Source of the DNA: Candidatus Gastranaerophilales bacterium | GTDB taxonomy: Bacteria; Cyanobacteriota; Vampirovibrionia; Gastranaerophilales; Gastranaerophilaceae | Assembly (NCBI GenBank): GCA_944324485.1 | Contig: CALUWM010000011.1 | Span: forward strand, 1-62,559 | Reading direction: 5' to 3' | DNA: 62,559 nt | Shown here: piece by piece, positions 53,801 through 60,099 of the stretch | Numbering within the stretch: position 1 is the first letter of the stretch | How the letters are laid out: each line of letters opens with the position of its first letter | The notes under the pieces: generated by a model | Told to the model about the DNA's origin: nothing | The model's input: only the letters and a program-made list of their open reading frames with translations | Database searches by the model: none | Translations under genes and position numbers: made by a program

Positions 53801-54411
53801 GTATCAAGAGTTTTTTCAAGAATCTGATTAAATTTTGAAAACTCGGCTTCAAATTGATTTAATTTTTCTAAAATTTTGACATTTGCTGAATAATTAAATT
53901 TAAAAATTACCGTGTTTTGATTTAAAAACTTACAAAAAACACCAAACACTATTTTGATTGTTGTTTTTATATTCTCAATTACCTTTTGTTTAAATTCTTC
54001 TTTATTATATTTTTCAAATGTAGATTCTAAATTTGAAAAATTTATACAAATTAAAAGCGTATTATCTTCTTTTTTTTCATCGTTTGATTTTTCCAAAATC
54101 AACTTGCCGCGAGATTTACTCTGCTCACTTATTTCAATTTTTCTCGACTGTTCTTTTTTATCTATGCTTTGATTTTTTTCTTCATTATGAAAATCATAAC
54201 CACATTTTCTACATTTTTTACTCGTAGAATAGTTGGCACTATTACAACTTGGGCAAAATTTCACAAAAGCATATCCGCAACGAACACAATTAACCGAGCC
54301 AAGACGATTTGGGGAACCGCACTTTGGACATTTAACAACAAGTCTTAATTTACAAGTCGGACAAAATGTTTCCTTGTCAGACACTTCAGTTTTACATTTC
54401 GGACAAATCAA
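50827..54411 (-). CDS. Large zinc-ribbon, cyclase-like, AAA ATPase and helical-repeat protein
   Basis: This 1194-residue protein opens with three or four zinc ribbons (CPKCKTE, CPTCKLR, CPKCGSP, CVRCGYA, CPSCNSA, CRKCGYD; residues 3-75). A region at about 110-270 resembles a class III nucleotidyl cyclase (LLICINFSNLE) but lacks the metal-binding Asp pair. A STAND/AAA-type ATPase follows (Walker A PRGVGKTHLL near residue 310, Walker B IIVIIDDFDLID). The C-terminal 500 residues form helical repeats of TPR type. The start is TTG (54411), with no good ribosome site, so it may be leaderless or slightly different. Proteins of this architecture are thought to be signalling scaffolds; the target here is unknown. 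Confidence 0.78.
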   Translation of the reverse strand: MICPKCKTEVSDKETFCPTCKLRLVVKCPKCGSPNRLGSVNCVRCGYAFVKFCPSCNSANYSTSKKCRKCGYDFHNEEKNQSIDKKEQSRKIEISEQSKSRGKLILEKSNDEKKEDNTLLICINFSNLESTFEKYNKEEFKQKVIENIKTTIKIVFGVFCKFLNQNTVIFKFNYSANVKILEKLNQFEAEFSKFNQILEKTLDTGISYKFAILTLDEFKKNKDIKQLKLASDKDVIATNGAYVKLNREMSLIKIAPDCYKMVFLDQKPSFEHSEYKKYDKALELILNNLTDNNSAVRAISINAPRGVGKTHLLNDLYFRINKASSPSTVIFYAQCSALTQVSPYGLIQSFFASLFNCPVVLKDEFNIKAFEKKVLDKLNLEKIDEEKLETLANLIYPLKKDYFENILINKEITYKHLKDVFDYLKQRKNIIVIIDDFDLIDESSYGFLKYLVDEDYFARDAKMILGYKNQHAIAMYFQSNKLDNANCLNISLRSFNTSESKNFIKKVLGEDPVIPNDILAQIAYNAQGNIAYIEQILQYLFERKYLFIKDKKVNFIKDSENIEIPDTLEKCFYERLEFLKTQNQKEYIFLCTASLLGDKLDYKILSGLYELNENEFFEIVEKLSKKGYLKRKFDDIYGFKNSLTWSYCYIKAKEEELIKNDAQKLLVELNGKTISTPLICPILAQIIGNKELAYSLWTKNLQYANYIGDVNIYSMAQKQCLILLENVRLDNFEYTKNNICERLGKLIYKKSPQEAKDYLSNAIIAAQKNDDENKVIDLSGFLLESAVLTQDYTGAVEVCDNVLKYFDKNDKSEKKSTLELQIALIKARKLEPLLKLGSWEEIASLVNTEINPILQKHLNIFSKHKWISQNEIFYCWINSNITLAQSYSQQGSPLAFELINEISKILDKEKGQRADYLKIRLAYAEAMANTAKGYFDESDNILKEIVDDYSYAIDNPEWVCKWNIISLINKILRLDLSSIKDELFEASAFANNCGDEVSKNIIKTLLAYVLLEEKSHLKSIEIATEQMQYFSSKKIAFGALLAWYISAAATANNKADTYCIEICEKAVKICENAQNNNHYFKILFQELLSKAYLKLNDKENAKMYCELALESASDNELLYLQAKLYKLKTEIAREFLSAEPDNKKYNYAQNIIKMYNKTIELTKNLNLKMYTKKIEKDLTSFRAHCQLNRIIEDK

Positions 54412-54481
54412 AATTTTTATCCCAGTATAGCTGTCATATTCAAAATTGATTATAATACAAATATGAAAAAAACATGTTTTT

Positions 54482-54496
54482 TGTAAACTTTGTAAA
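54482..54496 (+). promoter_or_regulatory. TGTAAA pair with 9-base spacing, weaker candidate operator D
   Basis: TGTAAACTTTGTAAA lies between the divergent AAA-protein and pdxJ genes. The copies are 9 bases apart, not 10, so it may not be the same site. Confidence 0.25.
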
Positions 54497-54523
54497 TTTT
54501 TAGTTTTTTAATTTTTGTTGTAG

Positions 54524-54529
54524 TAAAAT
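54524..54529 (+). promoter_or_regulatory. -10 box of pdxJ, leaderless type
   Basis: TAAAAT is followed by exactly six bases and the ATG at 54536. No ribosome site is visible. Confidence 0.5.
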
Positions 54530-54535
54530 CTAATT

Positions 54536-55243
54536 ATGAAATTAGGAGTAAATATTGATCATATTGCAACTTTAAGAAATGCAAGAGGAGGCATTGAGCC
54601 AAATTTAGTTGAAGCTGCAAAAATTATTTTAAAAGAAGATATTTTAGCTTTAACTATGCACTTAAGAGAAGACAGACGTCATATAAAAGACAAAGACTTG
54701 TATGACATAAAAGAATTAGGTGCAAAAATAAATCTTGAGATGGCAGCCACCAGTGAAATACAAAAAATAGCACTGGATATTGTACCTTACAGTGTGTGTA
54801 TCGTTCCTGAAAGACGCTTAGAAATAACTACTGAAGGCGGCTTAGATGTATTCGGTCAAAAAGAAAAATTAAAAGAATTTATCAAACCTTTAAAAGATAA
54901 AGGCATAAAAGTTAGCATGTTTATCGATCCAAACAAGGAACAAATAGAAGCATCAAGTTATATAGAAGCAGATTACATCGAAATGCACACAGGATGCTTT
55001 TCAAGAGCATTTGATTCTAATGACTGGTCAGAGGAACTTGATAAATTAAAACAATCTGCAACATATGCAGAAAAATTAGGATTAAAAGTTAATGCAGGAC
55101 ATGGACTGAATTATAAAAATGTTTATTTAATGAAAGAAATAAAGGAAATTTCAGAATTAAATATTGGACACAGTATTATATCAAGAGCAGTTTTTGTCGG
55201 AATTGAAAAAGCTGTAAATGAAATGCTTGAACTTATAAAATAA
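54536..55243 (+). CDS. pdxJ: Pyridoxine 5'-phosphate synthase PdxJ
   Basis: PdxJ condenses 3-amino-2-oxopropyl phosphate with deoxyxylulose 5-phosphate to make pyridoxine phosphate, the last step of the DXP-dependent vitamin B6 route. The 235-residue TIM-barrel protein begins with the signature KLGVNIDHIATLRNARG and has HLREDRRHI, the VPERRLEITTEGGLDV strand and NAGHGLNYKNV. Length and motifs are normal. It stands between the divergent AAA gene and the rplU promoter. Confidence 0.95.
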   Translation: MKLGVNIDHIATLRNARGGIEPNLVEAAKIILKEDILALTMHLREDRRHIKDKDLYDIKELGAKINLEMAATSEIQKIALDIVPYSVCIVPERRLEITTEGGLDVFGQKEKLKEFIKPLKDKGIKVSMFIDPNKEQIEASSYIEADYIEMHTGCFSRAFDSNDWSEELDKLKQSATYAEKLGLKVNAGHGLNYKNVYLMKEIKEISELNIGHSIISRAVFVGIEKAVNEMLELIK

Positions 55244-55260
55244 GAATTGTAAACAATTTC

Positions 55261-55289
55261 TTGACATAAAATTTTGTCTTGGATATATT
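55261..55289 (+). promoter_or_regulatory. Sigma-70-type promoter of rplU-rpmA
   Basis: TTGACA (55261-55266), a 17-base spacer and TATATT (55284-55289) predict a start near 55296 and a leader of about 70 bases. Confidence 0.8.
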
Positions 55290-55308
55290 AAAATATGCAG
55301 ATAGGTTG

Positions 55309-55342
55309 ATCGCTCATAAATGCTTAAAAAATAAGCTGCGAT
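55309..55342 (+). promoter_or_regulatory. Structured leader of rplU
   Basis: An outer stem ATCGC/GCGAT (55309-55313 with 55338-55342) encloses a hairpin GCTTA/TAAGC (55322-55326 with 55332-55336). L21 operons in several phyla have autoregulatory leaders; this one resembles that idea but I cannot match a known family. Confidence 0.4.
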
Positions 55343-55364
55343 TCCTTAAAAGAAAGGATAAAAA

Positions 55365-55718
55365 ATGTACGCAATAGTTGAAACAGGCGGAAAACAATAT
55401 AAGCTTGAAGAAGGCAGATATGTTGATATCGAATTGTTAGACGCTCAAGCGGACGAAAAAGTAACTTTTGATAAAGTAGTTATGTTAGTTAACGGAAAAA
55501 AATCAAAAGTTGGCAAACCCTATGTAGCTGCTGCTACTGTTGATGGTACTGTTGTTAAAAATGATAAAGCTAAAAAAATCATTGTTTACAAACAACGTCC
55601 TAAAAAGGGCACAAGAGTTAAACAAGGGCACAGACAACAATTCACTCGTGTTATGATTAATAAAATTAACACAAAAGCAAAATCAGCTAAGAGTGATGAA
55701 ACGACAGGAGAAGAATAA
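55365..55718 (+). CDS. rplU: Ribosomal protein L21
   Basis: L21 binds 23S rRNA in the large subunit. The 117-residue protein has the conserved start [17 protein letters not shown] and the [19 protein letters not shown] end, plus a short Lys/Ser-rich tail. AAAGGA precedes the ATG. rpmA follows after two bases, the usual order; the YsxB protease often found between them is absent. Confidence 0.97.
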   Translation: MYAIVETGGKQYKLEEGRYVDIELLDAQADEKVTFDKVVMLVNGKKSKVGKPYVAAATVDGTVVKNDKAKKIIVYKQRPKKGTRVKQGHRQQFTRVMINKINTKAKSAKSDETTGEE

Positions 55719-55720
55719 CA

Positions 55721-55975
55721 ATGGCACATAAGAAGGGTGTAGGTTCATCAAAAAATGGACGCGACAGCGAAAGTAAGAGATTAGGCGTAAAAAAATATGC
55801 CAATGAAGAAGTTGTTGCAGGAAATATTATCGTAAGACAACGTGGAACAAAAATCCATCCTGGTAATAACGTAGGCAGAGGTTCAGATGATACTTTATTT
55901 GCATTAATTGATGGCGTAGTTAAATTTGAACCATACAGAAGAACAAGAAAACAAGTTAGCGTTTACGCTAAATAA
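55721..55975 (+). CDS. rpmA: Ribosomal protein L27
   Basis: L27 reaches the peptidyl transferase centre with its N-terminus. The 84-residue protein starts [19 protein letters not shown] without the cleavable N-terminal extension found in Firmicutes, which fits the missing YsxB protease. The body ([19 protein letters not shown]) is typical. A ribosome site (AGGAG) overlaps the end of rplU. Confidence 0.97.
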   Translation: MAHKKGVGSSKNGRDSESKRLGVKKYANEEVVAGNIIVRQRGTKIHPGNNVGRGSDDTLFALIDGVVKFEPYRRTRKQVSVYAK

Positions 55976-56005
55976 CAATCGAACAATTAAAATTTAATAT
56001 GGTTT

Positions 56006-56083
56006 GGGAGCGTAGCTCAGTTTGGTTAGAGCGCTTGCCTGTCACGCAAGAGGTCGCGGGTTCGAGCCCCGTCGTTCCCGCCA
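56006..56083 (+). tRNA. tRNA-Asp (GTC)
   Basis: The cloverleaf folds well: acceptor stem GGGAGCG/CGTTCCC (one G-T pair), D stem GCTC/GAGC, anticodon stem CTTGC/GCAAG with loop CTGTCAC (anticodon GTC at 56041-56043), T arm with TTCGAGC. The CCA end is encoded. It follows rpmA by 30 bases and has its own terminator. Confidence 0.97.
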
Positions 56084-56091
56084 TATTTATA

Positions 56092-56113
56092 AAAAGCACC
56101 GGAAGGTGCTTTT
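56092..56113 (+). terminator. Terminator of tRNA-Asp (and the rplU-rpmA operon)
   Basis: Stem AAAAGCACC/GGTGCTTTT with GGAA loop, nine bases after the CCA end. Confidence 0.85.
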
Positions 56114-56141
56114 ATATTATCCATTTAACTAGAGGTTGTTT

Positions 56142-57248
56142 ATGTATAAAAAATTTTTAAAACAAATTCCAAAAAATGTCAGAAAAATTGCCATTTATGG
56201 AGCAGGAACTTGTGGTATCGCTTTAAGGGATAACATAAGAAAAGAATTACCTGATATTGATATTGAATTTTTTATTGACTCTTATAAGTCAGAAGATAAC
56301 AGGATTGATATACCAATTTATAAAACCTCACAAATTGATGAAATTAAAGATAAAATTGACATGGTATTAATATCTGTGAGGAATTCTCTTCATGTTACAG
56401 TTGGAATATTAAAATACTTTAATATTCCCTATTTATTTATTCCATATCAACTTGAAAACAAAATAAGAAATTCAATTTACCAAGATAACTACAAAAATGC
56501 ACTAAAAATTTTTTCAGATAAAAAATCCAAAAAATTGTATGAAGAATTATGGAATGCAAAATTAAATATGGATTATTCAAAAATTGCTAAATTTGCAGCC
56601 AAAAAACACAACATTAAAAAAGGCGGAACCGGAAGAAATTATAGTGCTCAATATTTAGAATATATAAACAAAGATGCAATACAGACAATTTTTGACTGTG
56701 GTTTTTGCAACGGTGCGCATGTTTTTGGATTTAAAAAAGTACTAAAAAATTTAAAAACTGATTACGCATTTGAACCTTTATATGATGAATTAAAAGAAGA
56801 AAATCTTGATATTTTATTGAAAAAATTAAATTGTGTTCAAATCGTTCCTTATGGGGTTTGGGATAAAAAAGAAAAATTAAACTTTATAGTTAGCGGGCCT
56901 GCTTCAAGGGTAGTTGGCATAAGTAATCTTAAACCACAAGTTACAAAAGAAATTGAAACCATTACTCTTGATGAAGCAAAGGAAATGCTTGATGTTAAAA
57001 AAGTTGATTTTATTAAAATGGATATTGAAGGTGCTGAGTTACCTGCCCTCAAAGGAGCGGAGAAAATCTTATTAAATGATAGGCCTCAACTAGCCATATC
57101 AATTTATCACTCAAGCAGTGACTTTGTTAATATACCAATATATCTAAAAGAGCTTTTAAAAGATTACGGTTTTTATTTAGGACACTATGCAATGAATCAA
57201 CATGAAACAGTATTGTTTTGCATTCCAAATGAACTTAAAACAAACTAA
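56142..57248 (+). CDS. FkbM-family methyltransferase with N-terminal Rossmann-like domain
   Basis: The start at 56142 is preferred over TTG at 56136; a weak AGAGG ribosome site precedes it. The 368-residue protein has a first domain (about 1-95) starting KIAIYGAGTCGIALRDNI, a Rossmann-like fold often seen in sugar-modifying enzymes. The FkbM methyltransferase domain follows: FDCGFCNGAHVFGF (SAM loop), FEPLYDELKEEN, VVGISNLKP, and FIKMDIEGAELPALKGAEKIL, the family's hallmark. It probably O-methylates a sugar or lipid-linked glycan. Its end overlaps the convergent pth by four bases. Confidence 0.88.
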   Translation: MYKKFLKQIPKNVRKIAIYGAGTCGIALRDNIRKELPDIDIEFFIDSYKSEDNRIDIPIYKTSQIDEIKDKIDMVLISVRNSLHVTVGILKYFNIPYLFIPYQLENKIRNSIYQDNYKNALKIFSDKKSKKLYEELWNAKLNMDYSKIAKFAAKKHNIKKGGTGRNYSAQYLEYINKDAIQTIFDCGFCNGAHVFGFKKVLKNLKTDYAFEPLYDELKEENLDILLKKLNCVQIVPYGVWDKKEKLNFIVSGPASRVVGISNLKPQVTKEIETITLDEAKEMLDVKKVDFIKMDIEGAELPALKGAEKILLNDRPQLAISIYHSSSDFVNIPIYLKELLKDYGFYLGHYAMNQHETVLFCIPNELKTN

Positions 57249-57799
57249 ACTATCTTTTTATTAAATCTATTTTGAGCAACTTCAATACCTTCTTTTAACC
57301 AGCAATCGATTAATTGAATTGCGCAGTCGCCCATGGTTTCAATACCTTTTAATTCATCGTTTGTAAAATTTGAAAGAACAAAACTATCAATAGCAATATT
57401 ATTTGGAACAGGACCAACGCCTACTTTTAATCTATCAAATACATCTGTTCCAAGACACTTTATAATTGATTTTATTCCATTATGTCCACCAAAAGAACCG
57501 TTTTTCTTTAATCTAAATGTTCCAAACTCAATAGTTGCATCGTCATATATTACAAGTATGTCTTTATTTGATAACTTATAAAATTTTGCAAGCTCAGCGA
57601 CAGCAAGACCTGAAAGATTCATATAAGTTTTTGGAAGAAGAAATAACAAATCGCCTTTTTTTGCAAAAAAAGAATTAAATTTATCAACAAGACTTACCTG
57701 ATAAGCTTCTAAAATTTTATCCATTATTAAAAAACCTGTATTATGACGGGTAATTTTATATTTTACTTCAGGATTTCCTAAGCCTATTATCGCTTTCAT
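57245..57799 (-). CDS. pth: Peptidyl-tRNA hydrolase
   Basis: Pth frees tRNA from prematurely released peptidyl-tRNA. The 184-residue protein has the catalytic His in GLGNPEVKYKITRHNTGF, the Asn in TYMNLSGLAV, the DD in ILVIYDDATIEFG and the GSFGGHNGIKSI loop. All are intact. The gene converges with the FkbM gene. Confidence 0.95.
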   Translation of the reverse strand: MKAIIGLGNPEVKYKITRHNTGFLIMDKILEAYQVSLVDKFNSFFAKKGDLLFLLPKTYMNLSGLAVAELAKFYKLSNKDILVIYDDATIEFGTFRLKKNGSFGGHNGIKSIIKCLGTDVFDRLKVGVGPVPNNIAIDSFVLSNFTNDELKGIETMGDCAIQLIDCWLKEGIEVAQNRFNKKIV

Positions 57800-57924
57800 T
57801 TTTTATTTCTTCTTTTAAACAATATTTGAATTAATCGTTGTTATTTATCTTTTTCGGTAATTTAAAAATAAATAAAAAGGGTTATTTGTAAGATAGCATA
57901 CAAGACGGAGTAAAATCAACATAA

Positions 57925-58503
57925 ATGAAAAATAATTTAAAAATACAAAAGAAAAGTTCTAAATTAGTAGGGGATTTTCTTGAAAAAACAGGACTACACA
58001 AAAAAGAATTCGCACAAATGATAGGTGTAACATTGTCCTATATATATAATTTAATTGATGAAAATGTACCATTTTCAACTCGCTCAATAACTCTGGAACG
58101 AATAGCGACAGTTATGGATATAAATCCCGAAGAATTTATAGAATATCAAATACCAAACGACATAATAAGTTATAGCGAAAATTTACTAATGCTAAAAGAT
58201 TTAATAAAACATAATAATCTCACAACTCTAGATTTTCTCAAAATGTTTGAACGCAAAAAAAGACTTGAATTAGTAGATATTTTAAGAGGTGCAAAACCAA
58301 TTCAAATAGATTTTGAGGAACTAAAACAAATAGCAAAAGCTTTAAATATGAAAAATGAAGAGCTTTTTGAAATGTGGAAATCAAGAATGCTTGAATATTT
58401 ACAAGAAGGCGGGTTTAACTTCAACAAAGGGAAAGAAAAAAACAAAGAAATAATCGACACAATGTTTGATTGTGCAAAGAAAAAAATTATTACGAATAAT
58501 TAA
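57925..58503 (+). CDS. XRE-like helix-turn-helix regulator, probably two HTH units
   Basis: The 192-residue protein has an XRE-type HTH near the N-terminus (about 14-60: GDFLEKTGLHKKEFAQMIGVTLSYIYNLIDEN), with a recognition helix (TLSYIYNLIDE). A second similar unit may lie at about 88-145 (LLMLKDLIKHNNLTTLDFLKM, then FEELKQIAKALNMKNEELFEMW), suggesting a duplication. The TAAAAT box is eight bases before the ATG, so the leader would be short. The target is unknown. The next gene is 91 bases downstream with its own promoter. Confidence 0.72.
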   Translation: MKNNLKIQKKSSKLVGDFLEKTGLHKKEFAQMIGVTLSYIYNLIDENVPFSTRSITLERIATVMDINPEEFIEYQIPNDIISYSENLLMLKDLIKHNNLTTLDFLKMFERKKRLELVDILRGAKPIQIDFEELKQIAKALNMKNEELFEMWKSRMLEYLQEGGFNFNKGKEKNKEIIDTMFDCAKKKIITNN

Positions 58504-58531
58504 TAAAACTTTACATAAAACAAGTCCTTTC

Positions 58532-58560
58532 TTGACTTTAAACGAAACTCTTTATAACAT
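58532..58560 (+). promoter_or_regulatory. Promoter of the LysM protein gene
   Basis: TTGACT (58532-58537), a 17-base spacer and TAACAT (58555-58560). The start of transcription would be near 58567, about 28 bases before the ATG. Confidence 0.6.
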
Positions 58561-58594
58561 GTCTACAAGACTATTTATGATGATAGGATAAGAC

Positions 58595-59152
58595 ATGAAA
58601 GGTTCAACATTACATAGATCGGGTCTAACCCGTGAAAAAATGGGTGTGCTTGCAAGCTTAACCCAAAATGATAAAAAACAAGCAACCAGAACTCAGCTAA
58701 ATCAATACTATAAAACACAAAAGGCTCACGAACTTGATATTTTGTGGGGTAGTGTACAAAAAGGAGTCCAAAAGGTACATAATGCTACAAAGGCAACTCA
58801 ACAAAAATCCCCTGCCGTATATTTAACAATCGGCTTTATTGCGGGTGTATTATTTATGAGTTGCATATTCTTTATTGTTTCAATATGCTCAATGACTCCT
58901 AAAAACACAGTAGATATCAAAGAAGATGTTGCGGTTATAGGTACGGATTCTGCTCCGACTGCCGAAAATACAGTAACCGAAGAAAAATATGTCGTAAAAA
59001 AAGGCGATACCTTAAATGGCATAGCATACAGGTTTTACGGTAAATACGATGAAGCAAAAATTTTAGAAATACAGAGAATTAATCATATTGTTAATCCTGC
59101 GGCAATTAGCATAGGACAAGAACTTATAATTCCTGTATCTCAAGATAGATAA
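58595..59152 (+). CDS. Membrane-anchored LysM protein
   Basis: The 185-residue protein has a cytoplasmic basic head (about 1-72), one membrane helix (about 75-100: YLTIGFIAGVLFMSCIFFIVSI), and a periplasmic LysM domain at the C-terminus (KYVVKKGDTLNGIAYRFYGKY and AISIGQELIIP). LysM binds peptidoglycan. The topology (long inner head, single helix, short linker) suggests a link between the cytoplasm and the wall; I know of no named counterpart. A terminator follows at 59158. Confidence 0.88.
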   Translation: MKGSTLHRSGLTREKMGVLASLTQNDKKQATRTQLNQYYKTQKAHELDILWGSVQKGVQKVHNATKATQQKSPAVYLTIGFIAGVLFMSCIFFIVSICSMTPKNTVDIKEDVAVIGTDSAPTAENTVTEEKYVVKKGDTLNGIAYRFYGKYDEAKILEIQRINHIVNPAAISIGQELIIPVSQDR

Positions 59153-59157
59153 AATTT

Positions 59158-59180
59158 AACCGCCCAAAAGGGCGGTTTTT
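59158..59180 (+). terminator. Terminator of the LysM protein gene
   Basis: Stem AACCGCCC/GGGCGGTT with AAAA loop and a short T run, six bases after the stop. Confidence 0.88.
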
Positions 59181-59270
59181 AATTAAACTTTTTTACAACA
59201 CATAATTATATCTTTTTATATTGTTTAAAAAATAAAAATCATTTAAAACCTTATAAAAGAGGTTTTATAA

Positions 59271-60074
59271 ATGAAAAAATTACTATTTTTATCTTTAATA
59301 TATCTATATTTTAGTTCTCCTTATGTTTTTGCCGATGTAATTTCCGGAAAAATTGACAGATACGATACTAACTACCAAAACAAAATCGTCGATTCAAAAA
59401 CACAAAAAGGTTTAAGCAATGCAAAAATAACAATTCCCGAAATACATTATACAACTTATTCAAATAAAGACGGAACATTTCAGCTAAATGCCGATGTTAA
59501 TGATAAGACGGTTTTATTTGTTGAAAAAGAAGGCTATAAAGTATTTTCACTAACGGTAGATAATAGCGTACTAAAAAATCCACTTAAACTTGGCATAGAA
59601 CAAACAAGCCCATTTGATATGCAAATTACAGACGGTGTAATTCACTTGGGTGATAATTTATTTTCAGATAATTCTGCAAATAGCGGAGATTTTCGACTAA
59701 ATGCAAAAGGGCATTATTTATCTCAAACCTTCAAAAGACCTTCAGCAGGAGCAAATCAAGATGTTGTTATAAAAATAGGTACAATAATTGGACTTGATAC
59801 AAAAAAGGCAAAACAACTTGGGCAAAATAGAATAGCAAAAGTATATTCAAGTCCAGCAGAAGTAATTGTAAATGGACACAAAGTAGCAATTTTAGAAGTA
59901 AACGGTGATAATCACACAATTGTTATAAATAAAAATATTTTAAAAGACACAAATGAACTTATAATTCGAACAGGAAGAAACCTGTTTCAAACAGAATATG
60001 TTGACTATGACGACATGGAGCTTGCAAATATTCGTATAGAAGTACAAGAAAAAACATACTATGCTCGACAGTAA
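59271..60074 (+). CDS. Exported protein with carboxypeptidase-regulatory-like domain
   Basis: The 267-residue protein starts with a signal peptide (LLFLSLIYLYFSSPYVFA). A CarboxypepD_reg-like beta domain follows (about 38-100: KTQKGLSNAKITIPEIHYTTYSNKDGTFQLNADV). The rest is probably beta-rich, ending in a strand set with TNELIIRTGRNLFQ. The mature protein is predicted outside the inner membrane. No enzyme motif is seen. It is possibly an adhesin, surface or lipoprotein-like component, but lacks a lipobox. AGAGG and GAGG lie upstream of the ATG. Confidence 0.75.
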   Translation: MKKLLFLSLIYLYFSSPYVFADVISGKIDRYDTNYQNKIVDSKTQKGLSNAKITIPEIHYTTYSNKDGTFQLNADVNDKTVLFVEKEGYKVFSLTVDNSVLKNPLKLGIEQTSPFDMQITDGVIHLGDNLFSDNSANSGDFRLNAKGHYLSQTFKRPSAGANQDVVIKIGTIIGLDTKKAKQLGQNRIAKVYSSPAEVIVNGHKVAILEVNGDNHTIVINKNILKDTNELIIRTGRNLFQTEYVDYDDMELANIRIEVQEKTYYARQ

Positions 60075-60093
60075 AACTGATATATAGTATAAT
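60065..60093 (+). promoter_or_regulatory. Promoter of the HisC-HAD gene, leaderless type
   Basis: TCGACA (60065-60070), a 17-base spacer and TATAAT (60088-60093). Six bases follow before the ATG at 60100, with no ribosome site. It overlaps the stop of the preceding gene. This is the clearest leaderless example in the window. Confidence 0.65.
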
Positions 60094-60099
60094 TTTTCC

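Noticed and set aside
54233-54430. Plus-strand frame opposite the zinc ribbons of the AAA protein
   Set aside because: Antisense to Cys-rich codons; Pro/Arg/Gln-rich and unlike other genes here.
58500-58530. Extra TTTACA word near 58510 as a TGTAAA operator
   Set aside because: Single copy on the other strand without a second copy at 10-base spacing.
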